From the NCBI RefSeq assembly GCF_037975245.1, contig NC_092563.1, positions 19,114,094 through 19,178,093 of the forward strand: a stretch of DNA of 64,000 nucleotides, read 5' to 3'. The notes under the pieces are model-generated. The model saw nothing but the letters and a program-made list of their open reading frames with translations, did not search any database and had not been told where the DNA came from. This document shows positions 1 through 47,759 of this stretch, in pieces. A program made the translations under genes and the position numbers. This stretch comes from Apostichopus japonicus (Eukaryota; Echinodermata; Holothuroidea; Aspidochirotida; Stichopodidae). Position 1 is the first letter of the stretch; every line of letters starts with the position of its first letter.

Positions 1-1395
1 ATCAAGGTTTTAAGCCCATTATTCGTTCAGAATTTGAAAATTCACACTGCTCGTGAAATAAATTCACTTCAAAACATACCCATAATGTTGCACAAAATGT
101 CATCTATGGACAGCCAATACAGAAAAACCTCCTTCAAACCCTAACAGACCGGTCAAAATTGCACGAGAAGAGGGAAGAATGTGTTAGGAATGTTGGTCAG
201 GGAAATTTCGAAAATTCAGACACGGTTAATTTATTGGTGTATGGGCGCAGATCAGTCTTGGGTAATGGTGGGGACGCTATCTATTCTCTGATACTATCCA
301 AGCGGAGCGCGACCATGGGTTCGCGCGTAGCGCACAAGAAATTTTTGGCAAATATACCTCCCAGATCACCGGAAATAACACTTCCCAGACCCAATGATGC
401 TCCCAAACCTCCTTAAGTTTTAGATCTCATGGCTTAGAAGTTTAGTTTGGGGAAATGAATGGGCGTCTGCAGAAAAAAATCAGGAGACAAATAATCCAAG
501 TAGACTTTTGGATACGATGGGTCTGGTTTCGTAACTCATCGGGAAGCGATTAGAAGGGTGGGTGTGGGTTTGTGGGGCGCGGGTTTTCATGCAGGTGGGA
601 ACAATCTCAAGAAGTGATGTATGCGTCCGCCCCCCCCCCCCCCCCCCGGCAAGTATACACCTTTGGATCCACTACATGATATTCACAGGAAATGTGCTCT
701 CAATTCTCAAATCGCATGCGGAATTTTTTATTTTCATTTTTAGATTCATTGTATGAGTTACGGTACTATAGGGGTGGGGTAACAATTAGCATTCTGTTCG
801 CGTTGTATAACATGTTATCTCTGGATGAGAGTGTTGCATCGAAGGACATACGTCTAGTGCAGTTCGCATATAGATACTGGGCTAATACCGAAATGCGTCA
901 TTTTTCCCCGACGACTCGGTCGAGTTCAAGACCAGCCATAGTTGGTTTCATAGTTCAATTTTACAATTGTTTAAGGCGTCCACACACACACGCGTCATGT
1001 TATACTATATATAGTATATATATATATACATTAGTGAGAGAGGGAAAATGGAAACGTCAAAAACGGAGTTGTCGGTGGGGTAGGGGTAGGCTGAGGCGCA
1101 CGCCCCTTCCGAAATCCTCGATCCGTCACTGGCTACCCTGTGTATATTAATAGGGATCAGCGCTGTAATTATGTCACTGTTCCTCTTTCTCTTCCCGGTG
1201 TCTTGGCGTTTTTCTTCTGTTCCCTCCTTTTTTCTCCTTTTTTCTCCTTTTTCTCTTTCTTCTTTTCTTTTCCCTTCCTCCCTCTCCTTCCTCCTTTCCC
1301 CCTCTTTTCCCCTTTTTTCTTCTCTCTTTTTTTCTCTCCTCTTGTTCTTACCCGGGGGGCGCGCGCCCCCAACGCCCCTCCTGGATACGCGCCTG
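1..1395. mobile_element. truncated copy of the CAGGCGCGTATCCAGG element, cut by the window edge
   Basis: Bases 1-240 match 30085-30322, the module at 298-340 corresponds to 30996-31043, and 905-1395 matches 31210-31571, including the pyrimidine-rich tract (1195-1350) and the right terminus CCTGGATACGCGCCTG. The order agrees with the fuller copy. The left end lies outside the window. The middle (420-900) has poly-C and no match I can see. Confidence 0.7.
298..340 (+). repeat. GCGCC hairpin module, copy 1
   Basis: AAGCGGAGCGC...GCGCGTAGCG is a diverged copy of the imperfect palindrome described at 29796. Confidence 0.6.
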
Positions 1396-2081
1396 AAAGA
1401 GTTGGATGTAAATAGAGTACACACCCACAATCGTTACTGTGCCGCAAGGGAGAGCCGTCTACCGTGACGAAACTGCCCCGGCGGGCAGGAAACCTCGCGG
1501 AATGTATACATGTGCATGAATATATAGAGCCTACAGATATTAACTTTTGGTGTCGTTTGTGGTAACGAATAGCGCGACAAACTGAAAGAAAAAGTCAGAA
1601 GTTTCTTTTAGAAATCTCGGAGTTTCTGTTAGAATTGTCGGAAGAAATTGTTTCGTAGTAGTCACAAGTCATCCATGGCAGTGTTGTGAGTCCTCGCTCT
1701 AGTTTTGTTTTTATAACCAACTATATGGTTAGGTGGTAGAAGACTCGGAATCCGCATAAACGACTGCGGCAGAGTCTAAGCGGTCACATCAATGTGCTTA
1801 TTTTGGATAGTGTTATTCGAGTATATCAACCAGTGCACAGTTATAAACAATTCGGCATCGTCACGATAACCTTATTAAAGAGCGTTGCAAACACGTAACA
1901 TACTAATTACTATGTAAATATATTAAATTAATATTAATATCAAAGTTTTACCTCAAGTCATCTGTCATATGACCTGCAATATCGGTTTACTTTTTGGCTA
2001 TACCTAATCGAGATGTGGTTTCAACATGATTTATCATTTCAATAATATCATAGGCAGCAACTATCACGTCACTATCACCAT

Positions 2082-2082
<1 letters not shown>

Positions 2083-2133
<51 letters not shown>

Positions 2134-2137
2134 TTAT

Positions 2138-2191
<54 letters not shown>

Positions 2192-2192
2192 T
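2083..2192. repeat. (AT)n microsatellite
   Basis: AT dinucleotides with a few interrupting C and A bases. Confidence 0.95.
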
Positions 2193-4064
2193 TATTATAA
2201 TTTATTATTTATCATAATTATTTTTTTCAATAATTAGTTCAAAATCTCCTCACTACTCCTCCTGCAAGCGACATCTATATTTCATGTCTTATCTATTTTT
2301 CAGTACAATTCTTGAAAACATACAATGAACAATAACATAGCATATACGTGTCTGCCAACGACTTTTGCAAACAATCATGTTAATAAGTAATATTGTCAGG
2401 ACTATATGAAAAAAATATGTTTGGCTAATTAATATCTCATAAAGGTCGTAAGAAGCAGACCAGGGTAATTAAGAATGATTAAGTTGTTGGCGAGCGAGAA
2501 ATGGAGACCAATGTTTCGAGACCTATATACTTTAATTCCAATGATTAAATGGTGCTTCTTTTCCCTGGAGTAAATAACAAAAGAATATGAACATTAAGGT
2601 AATAAGATACATGTATGTTTGGTTTCATGTATTGATTAACATATGAATCAAATAAAACGTTTCAATGTTGCAGATATACTTTGAGAAATCTTCTATCAAC
2701 TGATTGCCATGAGAAGATAAATGAAGAAGAAGGGTTTTTATCAACATATCCAGGAGCACTTGATGCAATTGATGCAGAGTTGCAGAGTTTTGGTGAGAGT
2801 ATAGTCTTGTCATATGTTTTGACGCTCTTTTGATCTAGTACACGGTGTGGGCAAGTAAACATTCATCTATTAAACACATAAACACATGCATCCATATTTC
2901 CCAAGTCCCATCCATAATTTGCTCGGGCCTTTCTCTTAATTGACCACGAGTCTCGGACTGAAGCCGAGGGCACAAAGTTGACCCAGGTCATGGACTGTAG
3001 TTCTCTGACCCCATTGGTCATGCCTGTTCACCGTTCACCTTTACTATATAGTGAAGCAGTAGACACATCGCCTGATACTCGTAGCTGAACATACTTTAAT
3101 GTAACACATTACTCGAGACACCATAGTCCTGTTTCATTCAAAACTACGTCATTTAAATTAAGATTATTCTAAAACGTGTAGCTGAAACATATGCATGTGT
3201 TTGTAGCTACGTGTATATTTTAAAGATAGCGACCATTTGCACAGATCGAGTGTTTGTGTCGTCAACATTTGGCCCTTTTATGAACTGCAAATTTATTCTT
3301 CCGGTATATGAAGGTTTCGATGATCATGTCAATGGGTATTCCGGTTCCAGACAATATAGTACTTGGTTTAGTTGAACACCCCATTTCAATATCTTGTTCC
3401 TATATATAACCGGATATATTGTTGATTATTATTGTTAATTTGACTTGCTAAACACTGGATTCTCCCAGGAAGTGAGGCTCACTGGGTGATCTGTAATGTC
3501 ATCTAGGTAGCTATTTCTAAAAAGCTTTACTTTTACAATTATAATCTTCTTGTTGATTTAGCCTTAAATTTGAATGCTTGCTTATCTGTAGAAAGTACTC
3601 TGTAGTTAGAATTTTCATCAATTTAAAAATTGCATTTTTCTGTAGAAAAAAAACATCTTCCTCTACGAACAAGTGACCGAAATATTATAAAGCAAACAAA
3701 AACACTTATCAATTCGCAATGTAAAATACTATGAAGATGTCGTTTTGAACCGAAGATGCAGAATTGTTGTTAAGCAATCAAAATCCACCACCGGAATATC
3801 ACTTTCGATGATAAGTCAACAAGACATTAAAGTAGGAGCTTGGTTTACGAAAGAACACTAGTAGGCCGTGATGATATCACACATACAAACATACATACAC
3901 GACACTATTCAGTGATACACACCCTAGAAGAATAGAAGGTTTAGCCAGTCACATGGGTTACATGATATCAAATATATATTAAAAATATAATATCTAAATT
4001 CTAAAAATATATTAAAATGTTTTTTTCAAGAAAAAGTCATTTTTTTCCCCTTTAGGATATGTTT

Positions 4065-4549
4065 TACATTTCCTGCCACTGGGCATTATCCCTTTAAAGC
4101 GAAAACAAAAATAATAATCTGAAGGTTACGAATCAACTAATACGGATAATGATGTTGACAGAAGATATTTAATGGTTTATATATATAATTCCAACCATGA
4201 AAGCGCAATCATGAAGTGGTTGAAAGGTTTCGCGGAATTGCACTTTACAATTTTGATCGATTGAAAGTTATTCCAACCGTTCGAGCAGTGGATAAGTTTA
4301 CAATTCCTGCCACTGGCCTTATCCCTTTAAATCGAACAAATACAATCCGAAGGTTACAAATCAACTAATACGGATAATGATGTTGATATCACGGAGCGAA
4401 AAACAGACTGGCTCCATGATATAGAAGACATTAAATGATTAAAATAATTCCAACCTTCAAAGCTCAATCATAAAGCGGTTGAAAGGTTTCACGGAATTAC
4501 ACTTTACAATTTTGATCGATTGAAAGCTATTACAACCTTCGACCAGTGG
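4065..4549. repeat. tandem duplication of about 230 bp
   Basis: Unit 1 (4065-4291) and unit 2 (4297-4549) share long blocks such as ATCAACTAATACGGATAATG and TTTACAATTTTGATCGATTG. Unit 2 has an extra hairpin-forming insertion at about 4387-4425. Confidence 0.85.
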
Positions 4550-6666
4550 AGCAACGCCAGGGAGATGAGAATGGTGTGGGGGGGGGGGGTGAGTCCCGAG
4601 CCCTGCGGAGCCTTAAGGTCAACAGCCCTCAAAAAGGGATACACATCGCAGGACATTGTTATAAAAAGGACAGGCTCAATATCAAAATGAAGATGTGCAA
4701 ACCGAATCTCATAGCACTGTATAGTGTGGTTATGTCAAGAAAATACAGGTATTATATCTGCAACAAATATCATGCCATTTAATAAGCATAAGAATATCAT
4801 TATGGGACCGTTTTGTAAGATTGATTCAAATGTTGGCCAATCATTGTCTAACACTATAGATGAGACAATCCTGTCTCAAGAGGCGCGGATGGTAAGGAGA
4901 AAATTTGAAAAAAAAAACCTGTCCCCATGCATGCAGAGAGTGGTTGCTTGCTTCGTTCGCAGTCCGAGGGTTCTGATCTAATCCTTGGCCCCCTGGCTAC
5001 CCGAGTTAATCGTTACGCCTCTGCCTTCGATACTGCCAGGCTCACCACAGCCCCCCCTACCCCCCCCCCCATTACACGCACCATCGCTATACATTTATTT
5101 CACATAATATATAGCACATGTATACACACTACAACTGCACTAGCATATATAAAGCCAGTCATTGCACTATTATTACCTTCGTGCTGAAAATTCATATCGT
5201 AAACTTGTCCCCCCCCCCCGTTAAAGATGTAGTGACCACAGGAATAAGTTTATATTCCTGATAGAACATAGTTGCTTTTAAAAGGGATTAATTTAAAGTC
5301 CCCTTTTATACCAAATCTGTCATTTCATTTGATCCAAGAGATTTGTTATTAGTATAAACATATACTTTGTAATTTTGTGATGGTAATAATTAAAACAATG
5401 TAATTTATCGCCGTTAATACGGTAACCTTGCCCCTGTTCGGTTTTAGATGTACCTACCACGAAAATAAATTTTATACATTTCTCTGAATTCCCTGAAATT
5501 GTTGCTTTAAAGGGATTAATTTCAACTCCTCTCTTACACTACATTTAAACTTATATCATTTTTATGCAACCGCTGTTTTTACCTACTTTGCGATTTAGCG
5601 ATGTTATTATGTTAATTATCATTATCATATACCAAAAGGACCACTTTGATTTATTTTCGTTAATAACTTCTGGGAACTTTCGTTTTTAAGAGTAATAAAG
5701 GAATTGTAAATTTTGCAATTTTGAATACAATTCTATAGTATTGAGCAGTTTACTCTGTTTTTGGCAGCATTCCATGGCAACCGTTATAATATAATATAGC
5801 AAAAAATCTAATCGATAAAATCAACACATGAAAACAAACAAACACATACATACGCATAATCTGTATCATTTGACTCATTTGTTTTTCAAATAATGAAGAA
5901 ACAATAGAATATATTTAATTGGGTGTTTATATGAGACCTGATCCGGAAAAGAAATTATTATATTTAAAACATGCAAGTCAATGGAATAGATATTTCTGAG
6001 AGAAAAAGAATTCTTTCCTCAAAAGAAATAATAGTCAATAACAAATGTGAACACCCTATCTATATATTCAATCTTTTCTTTATTTTTTCACCCCTTTCTT
6101 AGGGATATTTGGGTTTAGCTGCAAGCTATTTAATGTAAAAAAGGCGATTGTTTTTGTCACTTTTAGCCACAAACATGAGTCAACAATAGTCGAGGAGATG
6201 TAATGATTCTATTTTTATCACATGATGACACACACGGACTTTATTATATTATTGGAGGCTATTTTTATCAGTCAAGAACCAACCGAAACGTGAACTAAAT
6301 ATTGTCTATGAAACTGGAATAAGGGAACATTGGTAAAGACTAAAATAAAATATAATACATGCACTATAGAGATATTTCTGAGAGAAAAAGTGAGAAGATA
6401 GAAAAAAACTACTATAAGCCTAGATGTCTGTCCATTGCACGAAATACGAAGAAGACAAATAACAAAATTTGTTAATATTCCATAACACTAGTAATTAAGC
6501 AGAATTCTAGTCTTGAAGAGAAAGAACCATTTAGTGTCGGTAATGTTTTATATGTTTTTATTCCGGGTTCCAAGATATTCATCTTCGTGAAATATGCTAC
6601 AACCCTGGAATGCTCCACATATGATAACATCGGCTCCTCGGTGCATTCCTGAAAACTAATACTTAA

Positions 6667-6970
6667 TAATATTTGCTTTTATATAACGCTTTATACCAGC
6701 GATAGCTTCAAAGCGCTTTACAGACGTTAAATTACCCCTGGTCAATGATAACCTCGTCCCAGAGACAATCCTTCCAGTCGGCAGCAGTTTTATACTGCGC
6801 CCAATGACAAGTTACCTCACAGGTATACCCATTTTCTCCTGGGTGGAGAGAGGCAAGTGAGATAAAGTATCTTGCCTAAGGACACAACGTAATGAACTAG
6901 GAAGGAATCGAACCAGCAATCCTTGGATCACGAGTCCGACGCCTTAGCCAATTGGCCACCACGCTCTCAC
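6667..6970 (-). mobile_element. tRNA-derived SINE with a conserved central domain
   Basis: Read on the minus strand it starts with a tRNA-like head: A box TGGCCAATTGG (6948-6958) and B box GGTTCGATTCC (6904-6914, a full consensus match). Then come a block like CTTGCCTCTCTCCACCCAGG and a tail containing AAAGCGCTTTGAAG and a TTATATAAAAGC end. This architecture resembles the widely shared Nin-domain SINEs of marine invertebrates; that family name is from memory and needs checking. Confidence 0.68.
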
Positions 6971-7931
6971 TAATGTTAATCCATGTTTTATAAATTATAA
7001 CTCAACTCAATACATGCTCTGTTTAACTTCATATAAACAAGAGCGTGCACCGTTTGATTACGTTGCATTGTAAACGCGCCACGTGAGAACATAACAACAA
7101 AGTCTTATGTTTTCCCCATATTTGGTGGTTTCTATGTTTATGAACTGATCCAATGGTCTGTGTATTATATATAGACTTCATAATCCAGTCAATTTAGTTG
7201 ATAACCTGTCACTTATTCAAATGGTTAACTCTCACAAATTATAAAAAAGTGTTTATATAGAAATACAACCAGAAATGACATCAGTGTGTTTAAATGGTTT
7301 ACAATATATAAAATTTAATTATGCGTCTATGATAAATCATGATCCTGTAAATGAGAAACCTGTTAACGTAATATGTCACATGTAAGTGATAAGCGTACTT
7401 TTGATGGACACTCCGCCACGCCACGCCACCCCCCCCCCCCGCCCCCTCTCCACCCCCTCCCGATAAAACGAATTCTGATTTCGTGTGGGAAATAAATGAA
7501 AATGATAAATTTTACCAGTCGTGACAAATAATGCTTTTGTTTACAAGCTGCGGCAAATCTTATGGTTCCTTCAGATGTTTTAAGAACTTTTTTGGTTAAT
7601 TATTTGAGATTTTACCTGTCTATCTGTCAACACGTGTAATACATTAAAATGTGCTACTAGGAAACGTGTTTATTGAAAAGTCTGCAAGAAATAAAGACCG
7701 TCGAAAACTTTGATTGTTTGTAAACAACACCCTCCGTCATCAACCTAAAAATAAACGCAGGAAAAACGATCAATACCAAGCACTTCTATATAGTCTGTGA
7801 CGTTATCCTATAATACTTTACATCGTTTTTGTCTATAAAGAGACCGCAAACTCCCCAAATTACCGTTGCTGTTTGCGTGACTTCATCGTGCTTATTATAC
7901 TATAAATAGTCTGTTGATGAGAGTCAGGATG

Positions 7932-8160
<229 letters not shown>

Positions 8161-8978
8161 TTCTGTGTAAACATAATTACCATCATGGCTTCTATAGTCA
8201 AAGTAAAACAAATGTTAAAGTCGAACACGAAATACATCTTAAAGAACTAAAAAGGGAATTTGTTTTTTAGTTAAACCAGGCCGCGGTTATATTTAAACCT
8301 TTAGGAGGAGATGTTGTGTTCTAGATAACCCTATAGTCCAAGAAGAAAGACGAACATGTTGAGCGGTATAGTAATGATTCTATAGCTATCTTGCAGTGCT
8401 CATGATATGAAGCCTTAAAATAAATTAAGACTCTATAGAATGCTCCTTTAAGGCAACTTGATGCATGGCATCGAATCACCAGTGCATGCCTAAATGTTAA
8501 TTATACAATTAATTCTAACAATTATTGTAAGTGTGAGGCAGTAAATGTCTCTTGTTTGCCCAATTTTAACAACAAAATTAATTATGTGCCTATAGTCAGC
8601 CTTTTAAGGTACTGAACAACAATGACCGCATGACAGCCAAACTGTCTCGTCTGTTCTCCCCCGCATGTATTTCCCAGACGATAGGTAACATCACCACAAC
8701 ATCTGCCTCATGTTAAAGACGGCTGGTACTGTCCATCAAAGTTACATTTTAAACAGGATCCCTCCAGCTGCGGCTTACGTAGAGGGAGGGAGGGGGTGTG
8801 GGGGTGCATGGTTCACGGTGCATGGTACCGCCTCCAATGTACGTCTGGGGTGAAATATTCAGTCGGGGGAGCTTTTTTACAATTCAAGAGTATTTATTAG
8901 CATAATCTTGCTTTTATACATCATTATATCGACGTAGTTTTTAAATAGGCCTCGGGATGCACCAATTGACGCCAAAAT

Positions 8979-8980
<2 letters not shown>

Positions 8981-9064
<84 letters not shown>
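8981..9064. repeat. (AT)n microsatellite
   Basis: Pure AT array. Confidence 0.95.
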
Positions 9065-9067
<3 letters not shown>

Positions 9068-9606
9068 TATAATTGTCATCATAATAATTTATTACGTATG
9101 TGTTACATGTCATTTATATACTGTTGATTGCTAATTGTAATTTTCTATGCTGTACATCATGATGAGAGATTCACTGACCATAATTTCGTCATCTGAAGGC
9201 CATCTACCCTTCAGGAGGTACCAGTCAACAGTGGATATGATTTAGTAATGTATATGACCGTACCATACGTCTTGTTGACTCATGCACAAGGAAGCGACGT
9301 TAAGTCATGGTGACGTATCGTCCAAATATTCAGAATGTCTACCGATACAGGTGCTTAGACGAATGCTGAGAAGATGTTAACTGTGTGTATCTGTCTTATC
9401 TGGGCTCGACTCTTACGATTGCATCTCATTTTTGTGTAAAATACATCCTTTTTGGCGAATATTTACATTCAATTTGTTAGGTCGGTATGACAAAAAGGCG
9501 GCAGTAGGACTGAACTTTGTAGGTTGATTCCAACAGTCCATGTAACACTAACATTTGTAGGTTATCCTTCTTAAAATACTTTACAGTAATAATCCTTCCG
9601 CGTGCT

Positions 9607-9608
<2 letters not shown>

Positions 9609-9678
<70 letters not shown>
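9609..9678. repeat. (AT)n microsatellite
   Basis: Pure AT array. Confidence 0.95.
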
Positions 9679-9686
<8 letters not shown>

Positions 9687-10203
9687 TACAAAGCAAAACA
9701 AAAACAAAGCGATTGTAATCATGGTTTGGTATATTTAAATTAAATGCGTGCGTCCAATTTTATAGTTCAAGCATCAATTTCACGCGAATCTCAAAAGAAA
9801 AGCATTAATCCTATACGCCATATTTCCTTCTTCTACAAAAAAGAAAAAATCAATTTAAAAAAAAACTGTTATCATTATTTCAAATCTCCCTTTCTTCTGT
9901 ATTCTCCTTCTGCCTGACTAGGTTACACTGAATACAAATAATAATGTGATTGTGTGTGTGTGTGTGTATGTGTGTGCTCATTTCATCATCTTCTACGTCT
10001 TCTTCGTTATGACAACACTTTCTCTTCCAGTCGAGAATACCCACTTTGTTCATTGCAAAATATCCCAACGTTTCATCTTCAGTAGATGGGCGTGTGTGTT
10101 GTGTTGTGTGTTTGGCTGACGTGATTTATCACCAATGATGATACATATTGCTCATTTCGAGCATGCTGTTGTTATCTATTTTCGTGCACCGAGTCATCTG
10201 TGA

Positions 10204-10212
10204 TATAAAAAG
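10204..10212 (+). promoter_or_regulatory. TATA box of the RGK gene
   Basis: TATAAAAAG lies about 470 bases upstream of the start codon, so transcription would begin near 10235. It is a close match to the consensus in the right orientation and distance, but no initiator was tested and a 5' non-coding exon elsewhere cannot be excluded. Confidence 0.5.
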
Positions 10213-10234
10213 GTACGACTTTACGAGCGGAGCT

Positions 10235-10682
10235 TCAAAGAGATTGAAAACAATCACAGCGAAACCAAGTCAGAATCATATTGGAATCGTTTTGTAGAAG
10301 CAAGTATGTTATCTACGATAGATAAGCTTCAACAAAACATTGGTTTTATAGGAACTCTGGGTTTTGGGCTTACATCAGATTTTATTTTTTAAGTGAAGAG
10401 AAACAGAAAAACCCGTGGATGTCGAATCGGGACTTGTGATTGCTCTCGTAATAATTCCGTGTGATATCAAATCTGGTGCGCAAGTTTGACCATTTTGTCA
10501 AGTTCGGGGGGAAACAGAGACACGGCGCGGTATTGGCAGAGAATATCAAGAGCGGAGAAATCGCACAAATGAACAACCATCGATAGCGGGCACAAACCGA
10601 AAAGGGGTCCTGCATTGCAAGAAGAAATCAACCAAACGTTTGTGAACCTGCAAGCAACTATTTGATTTATCTTTTTGTCCAA
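10235..10682 (+). other. probable RGK 5' untranslated leader with three short upstream ORFs
   Basis: Between the putative TATA box and the start codon there are only three ATGs, and each opens a short ORF that closes before the main start: 10306-10392 (28 codons plus stop), 10419-10439 (6 codons) and 10569-10586 (5 codons). If the leader is unspliced, translation of the GTPase would need re-initiation or leaky scanning. The leader boundaries are inferred. Confidence 0.35.
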
Positions 10683-44408
<33,726 letters not shown>

Positions 44409-44751
44409 ACTATGAACGTGCAAGTAATCCCATTGATGTACTTTTAAACATCGCACACCATCGATTTTCACAATGGATAAAGTATTATTGGGCAAAATAC
44501 GCAGACGTAATAACGCTGTACCTGGATGCCATGCATACAAGGCTTTCGGCTTAGTGATATCCAGTGTCCACAATAACAAACTAAGTGGTCCTTACAGGGG
44601 TAGACGTAGACGGCACGTAAAAATACAGAAAAATCAGTCTAATTAATGTCACCGAATACTTTGTTCGAAATTAAGTTAAAAAGGTGGCAGTATACATTTT
44701 TAGACAGCTTATGGTGAATAAAGAAGCCCTTTAAATCCGATCTGAAATAAA
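44409..44751 (+). other. probable RGK 3' UTR with two polyadenylation signals
   Basis: After the stop codon there is no further coding signal. AATAAA occurs at 44717-44722 and again at 44746-44751 on the sense strand, about 310-340 bases downstream, which would give a short 3' UTR. The cleavage site itself cannot be seen. Confidence 0.4.
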
Positions 44752-47700
44752 CTGAGAAATATATCACATTTCTTAGGAATTGGCTCTCGGCATTGGGACC
44801 ACGCAAGGCATAACACAATGGAATGCAGCTCTCTGGAGAAAAAGATTTTAATCCAGGCCTTTACTCCGCTAACGGAGAAAACATGTTTCACCCACTGATG
44901 AATCCAGAATAATTGTAGAGAGAATACTAATTTGTTAAATTGTGCGGACAATGAAAATCAACTTTGAATATGCATGCTCAGTAACACGAACATGATCATA
45001 TCATATTAAACCGGATATAATTTTCCGTGACTGTCAAGAGGGTACCTCCCCCCCCCCACCCCAACCTCCCACCCGTCCGCATTGCCGGAAACAATATTGG
45101 TTAATTACACTAATTAATATCGAAGATATAATTAGTTGCTGAGGGAAAATTAGGATTTTTTTTATCAACGTGGTTAATGGTCGTGAAGGTATTGTCCTAT
45201 TGTACTTTTATTAGAAATCACTGTCCCTATATGATATATTTCTGCATTCAAAAATTTTAAAATGTATAACTACAAAGAGAATTGAGCCTGAATATTGGGC
45301 CTTTATCGTTTATTACATTTATCTCATGCCTTAATATTTGTAAATATGCTAAAAATATGACATTATATATCTAAGTAATGTAAAAATAAACCGAGTTTCT
45401 ACGATACTTGATTAGGCCTATTAAGAGGATGTTTGGGTCAAGAAAAATTCAGTACGATCAATTTTCATGTTGTTTTTTTAGGAATTATTCAGTGATAAAT
45501 ATGAATTTCTCTATAAATTATACGTACCGATATTCCCACCTTGGTTTTAACACTTTGTTGTTTATAGCACAAAGTTATGCTTAAATTTGAGTTTTGTTCA
45601 TATATTATTCGTATTATTTATATTTATTCGGTTTCGATTCCAGTTTCGTTTATTAATCTGTTAAAAAAAAGGGTTTCTATGTTCTAACATGGTTGATTTA
45701 ACAACTCAAATTACAATATACATATTAAATTACTGGTCTCTAAAATTAATTAGCACGTTGACTTACAATACATCCTTTGTTCTTCATAATACTTTTTTGA
45801 GGCATAGAATAATTGAACTTAGATCAATATAAGCCAGTGTTTGTTAATGCTTCAATTATATAAAATATCAGCTCATCAAAAAAGTAGTCGATGTTTGTAA
45901 TAACCAACAATCGTAAAGACGTATTTTATTTTTTATTTTCATTATTGAAAGCTCCATCAAGATTTAGTCTTGAAATCATTATTATCGAGAGGAAGCATTT
46001 ATAAACAATACACAACGTAAATTTCCTCAAACGAATCACCATAGCAACGAATAAGCAGATATGATACAACGGACAGAAAATGATGGATAATTTGCATCGC
46101 TGCATTGCACGACCATAATATGATTTACGAGTGAATCTGTACATTTTTGCCAAATGCCAACACTTCCCTTTTGTCTCTGTTTACACTTTGGTTTTGTAAA
46201 CAACTTTCTTTTTTGTTGTTGTTCATTTTTTGAGCGAATGATAAATACGTGTTCAATAGTGACTTTAAAGCCGTCTTAATTTCGGTAAACTAAACGAATT
46301 TCAAAATTATATCAGTTGTATGTTGAACAAGGAAAGTGGTGGGGGTGGGGAATAGCTAATACATAGTATGACAAACGCTTCAAGATCGCAAGACGTTTTT
46401 TCGTGTAAATTTCCATCGTTTCATGTTTACAATCCGGTTCGACAACAAAATAAGAAAAATATTTGATACTCTATTAATTTACGATACATTGCCTGACATA
46501 AATGAAAAATCTACCGTTTTTTGTCAGTTCTTCGACATCACGGTGACGAACAGCCGCCAAAAATACAGGTTCTTTTTATCCTTGTTGAAAACTTACAGTA
46601 CACGCGCAGACCAGTGCAGGGTACGGAGTGCCTAATTGTTGCGTTCGAATTTTATTAGCTTAGTTGAACTGACAGTTATACCATGACCGAAAAGTGAATA
46701 GAGGGCGCTATCCATATGAGGATTTCATAATATGGCTGAGCAAAATATTAGGAATATTTTTGGTCGCACTCTACATACCGTACAGTGTCTAAAAGAGAAG
46801 TTTGTATATTTTGAAAGCAATTAATGGTTAAAACGTTGAATATTCATATTGCATAATATGTCATGACAACTAATGAGACATTTTCTATCGCGGGAAGAAC
46901 TGTAAATATGTGTAAATTTAAATACTTGAGCTTTTGTGAGTTTCGACGAGAAAAAAAAAATGATATGAAAATAAAGCAAATTTTTTACAAATTCCTTTTG
47001 TGTCATGTTTCCTTTTTATTTCTTTCTTTAGCATAGTTTACAACCTTCCTTTAAGATCAACAAAGTAATATTCTGCAAAAACATTCAACTTATCACACGC
47101 GATATTAATTCTTTAAGTTTCGTATCTATTGGCCTCAAATGTTATTCTCGGCAAGGTAAAAGTTTTTCAAAAGTACTTTCCTTGGGGCTCCAACCTTTCA
47201 TATTATTCCCAAGCATCGAGAACGAGTGATAAATTTGACAATTAAATGTCCCCGTGAAGTACAGGTTCCTGAGGGTGACAGCAAAAACGCTCGTTCAAGT
47301 TTTAGACGTGCTCTCGAATATTTGCCTCTCTAGTGATGGCCTTCAAAAGTAAAGAGGTGTGAACGAGTCACGAGAATATTATATTTACAATCGACACATT
47401 ATGTTCAAGATAAAATCCTGATATGTGTCCCTCTACAAAGCTTAACAGAGCAAACTGCACCCACAGTCAACGAACTAATTCACTTATTTCATCAATTTAA
47501 TCAATAAGAGGAACTGGGTATTGTGTGATCTAATACGGTGACGGTTTGTTCTATTACGCAAACTATGACAGTATATATTATAACGAGCCTCTTCTGATAG
47601 TTAACTAGGGAGAACCAGAGGGCCAAGCTCGTCTAACGAAAAAAGGTAAAGTGCTATTCTCAAAGAAGTAACAGTTATGACAAGTTTGATTTGGCTTTAT

Positions 47701-47759
47701 CGAGAGGGGCAAGGGGATGATTCGAATCTCCCGTTCCATGCTCCCGTTTCTTCTCCTCT

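Noticed and set aside
159-416. 85-codon frame at the left edge
   Set aside because: It lies across the dispersed element shared with 30085-30322 and the hairpin module; the frame is not preserved in the other copy.
1005-1467. Lys/Arg/Glu-rich or Ser/Phe/Leu-rich frames here and at 31346-31687
   Set aside because: They are translations of the pyrimidine-rich tract inside a dispersed element.
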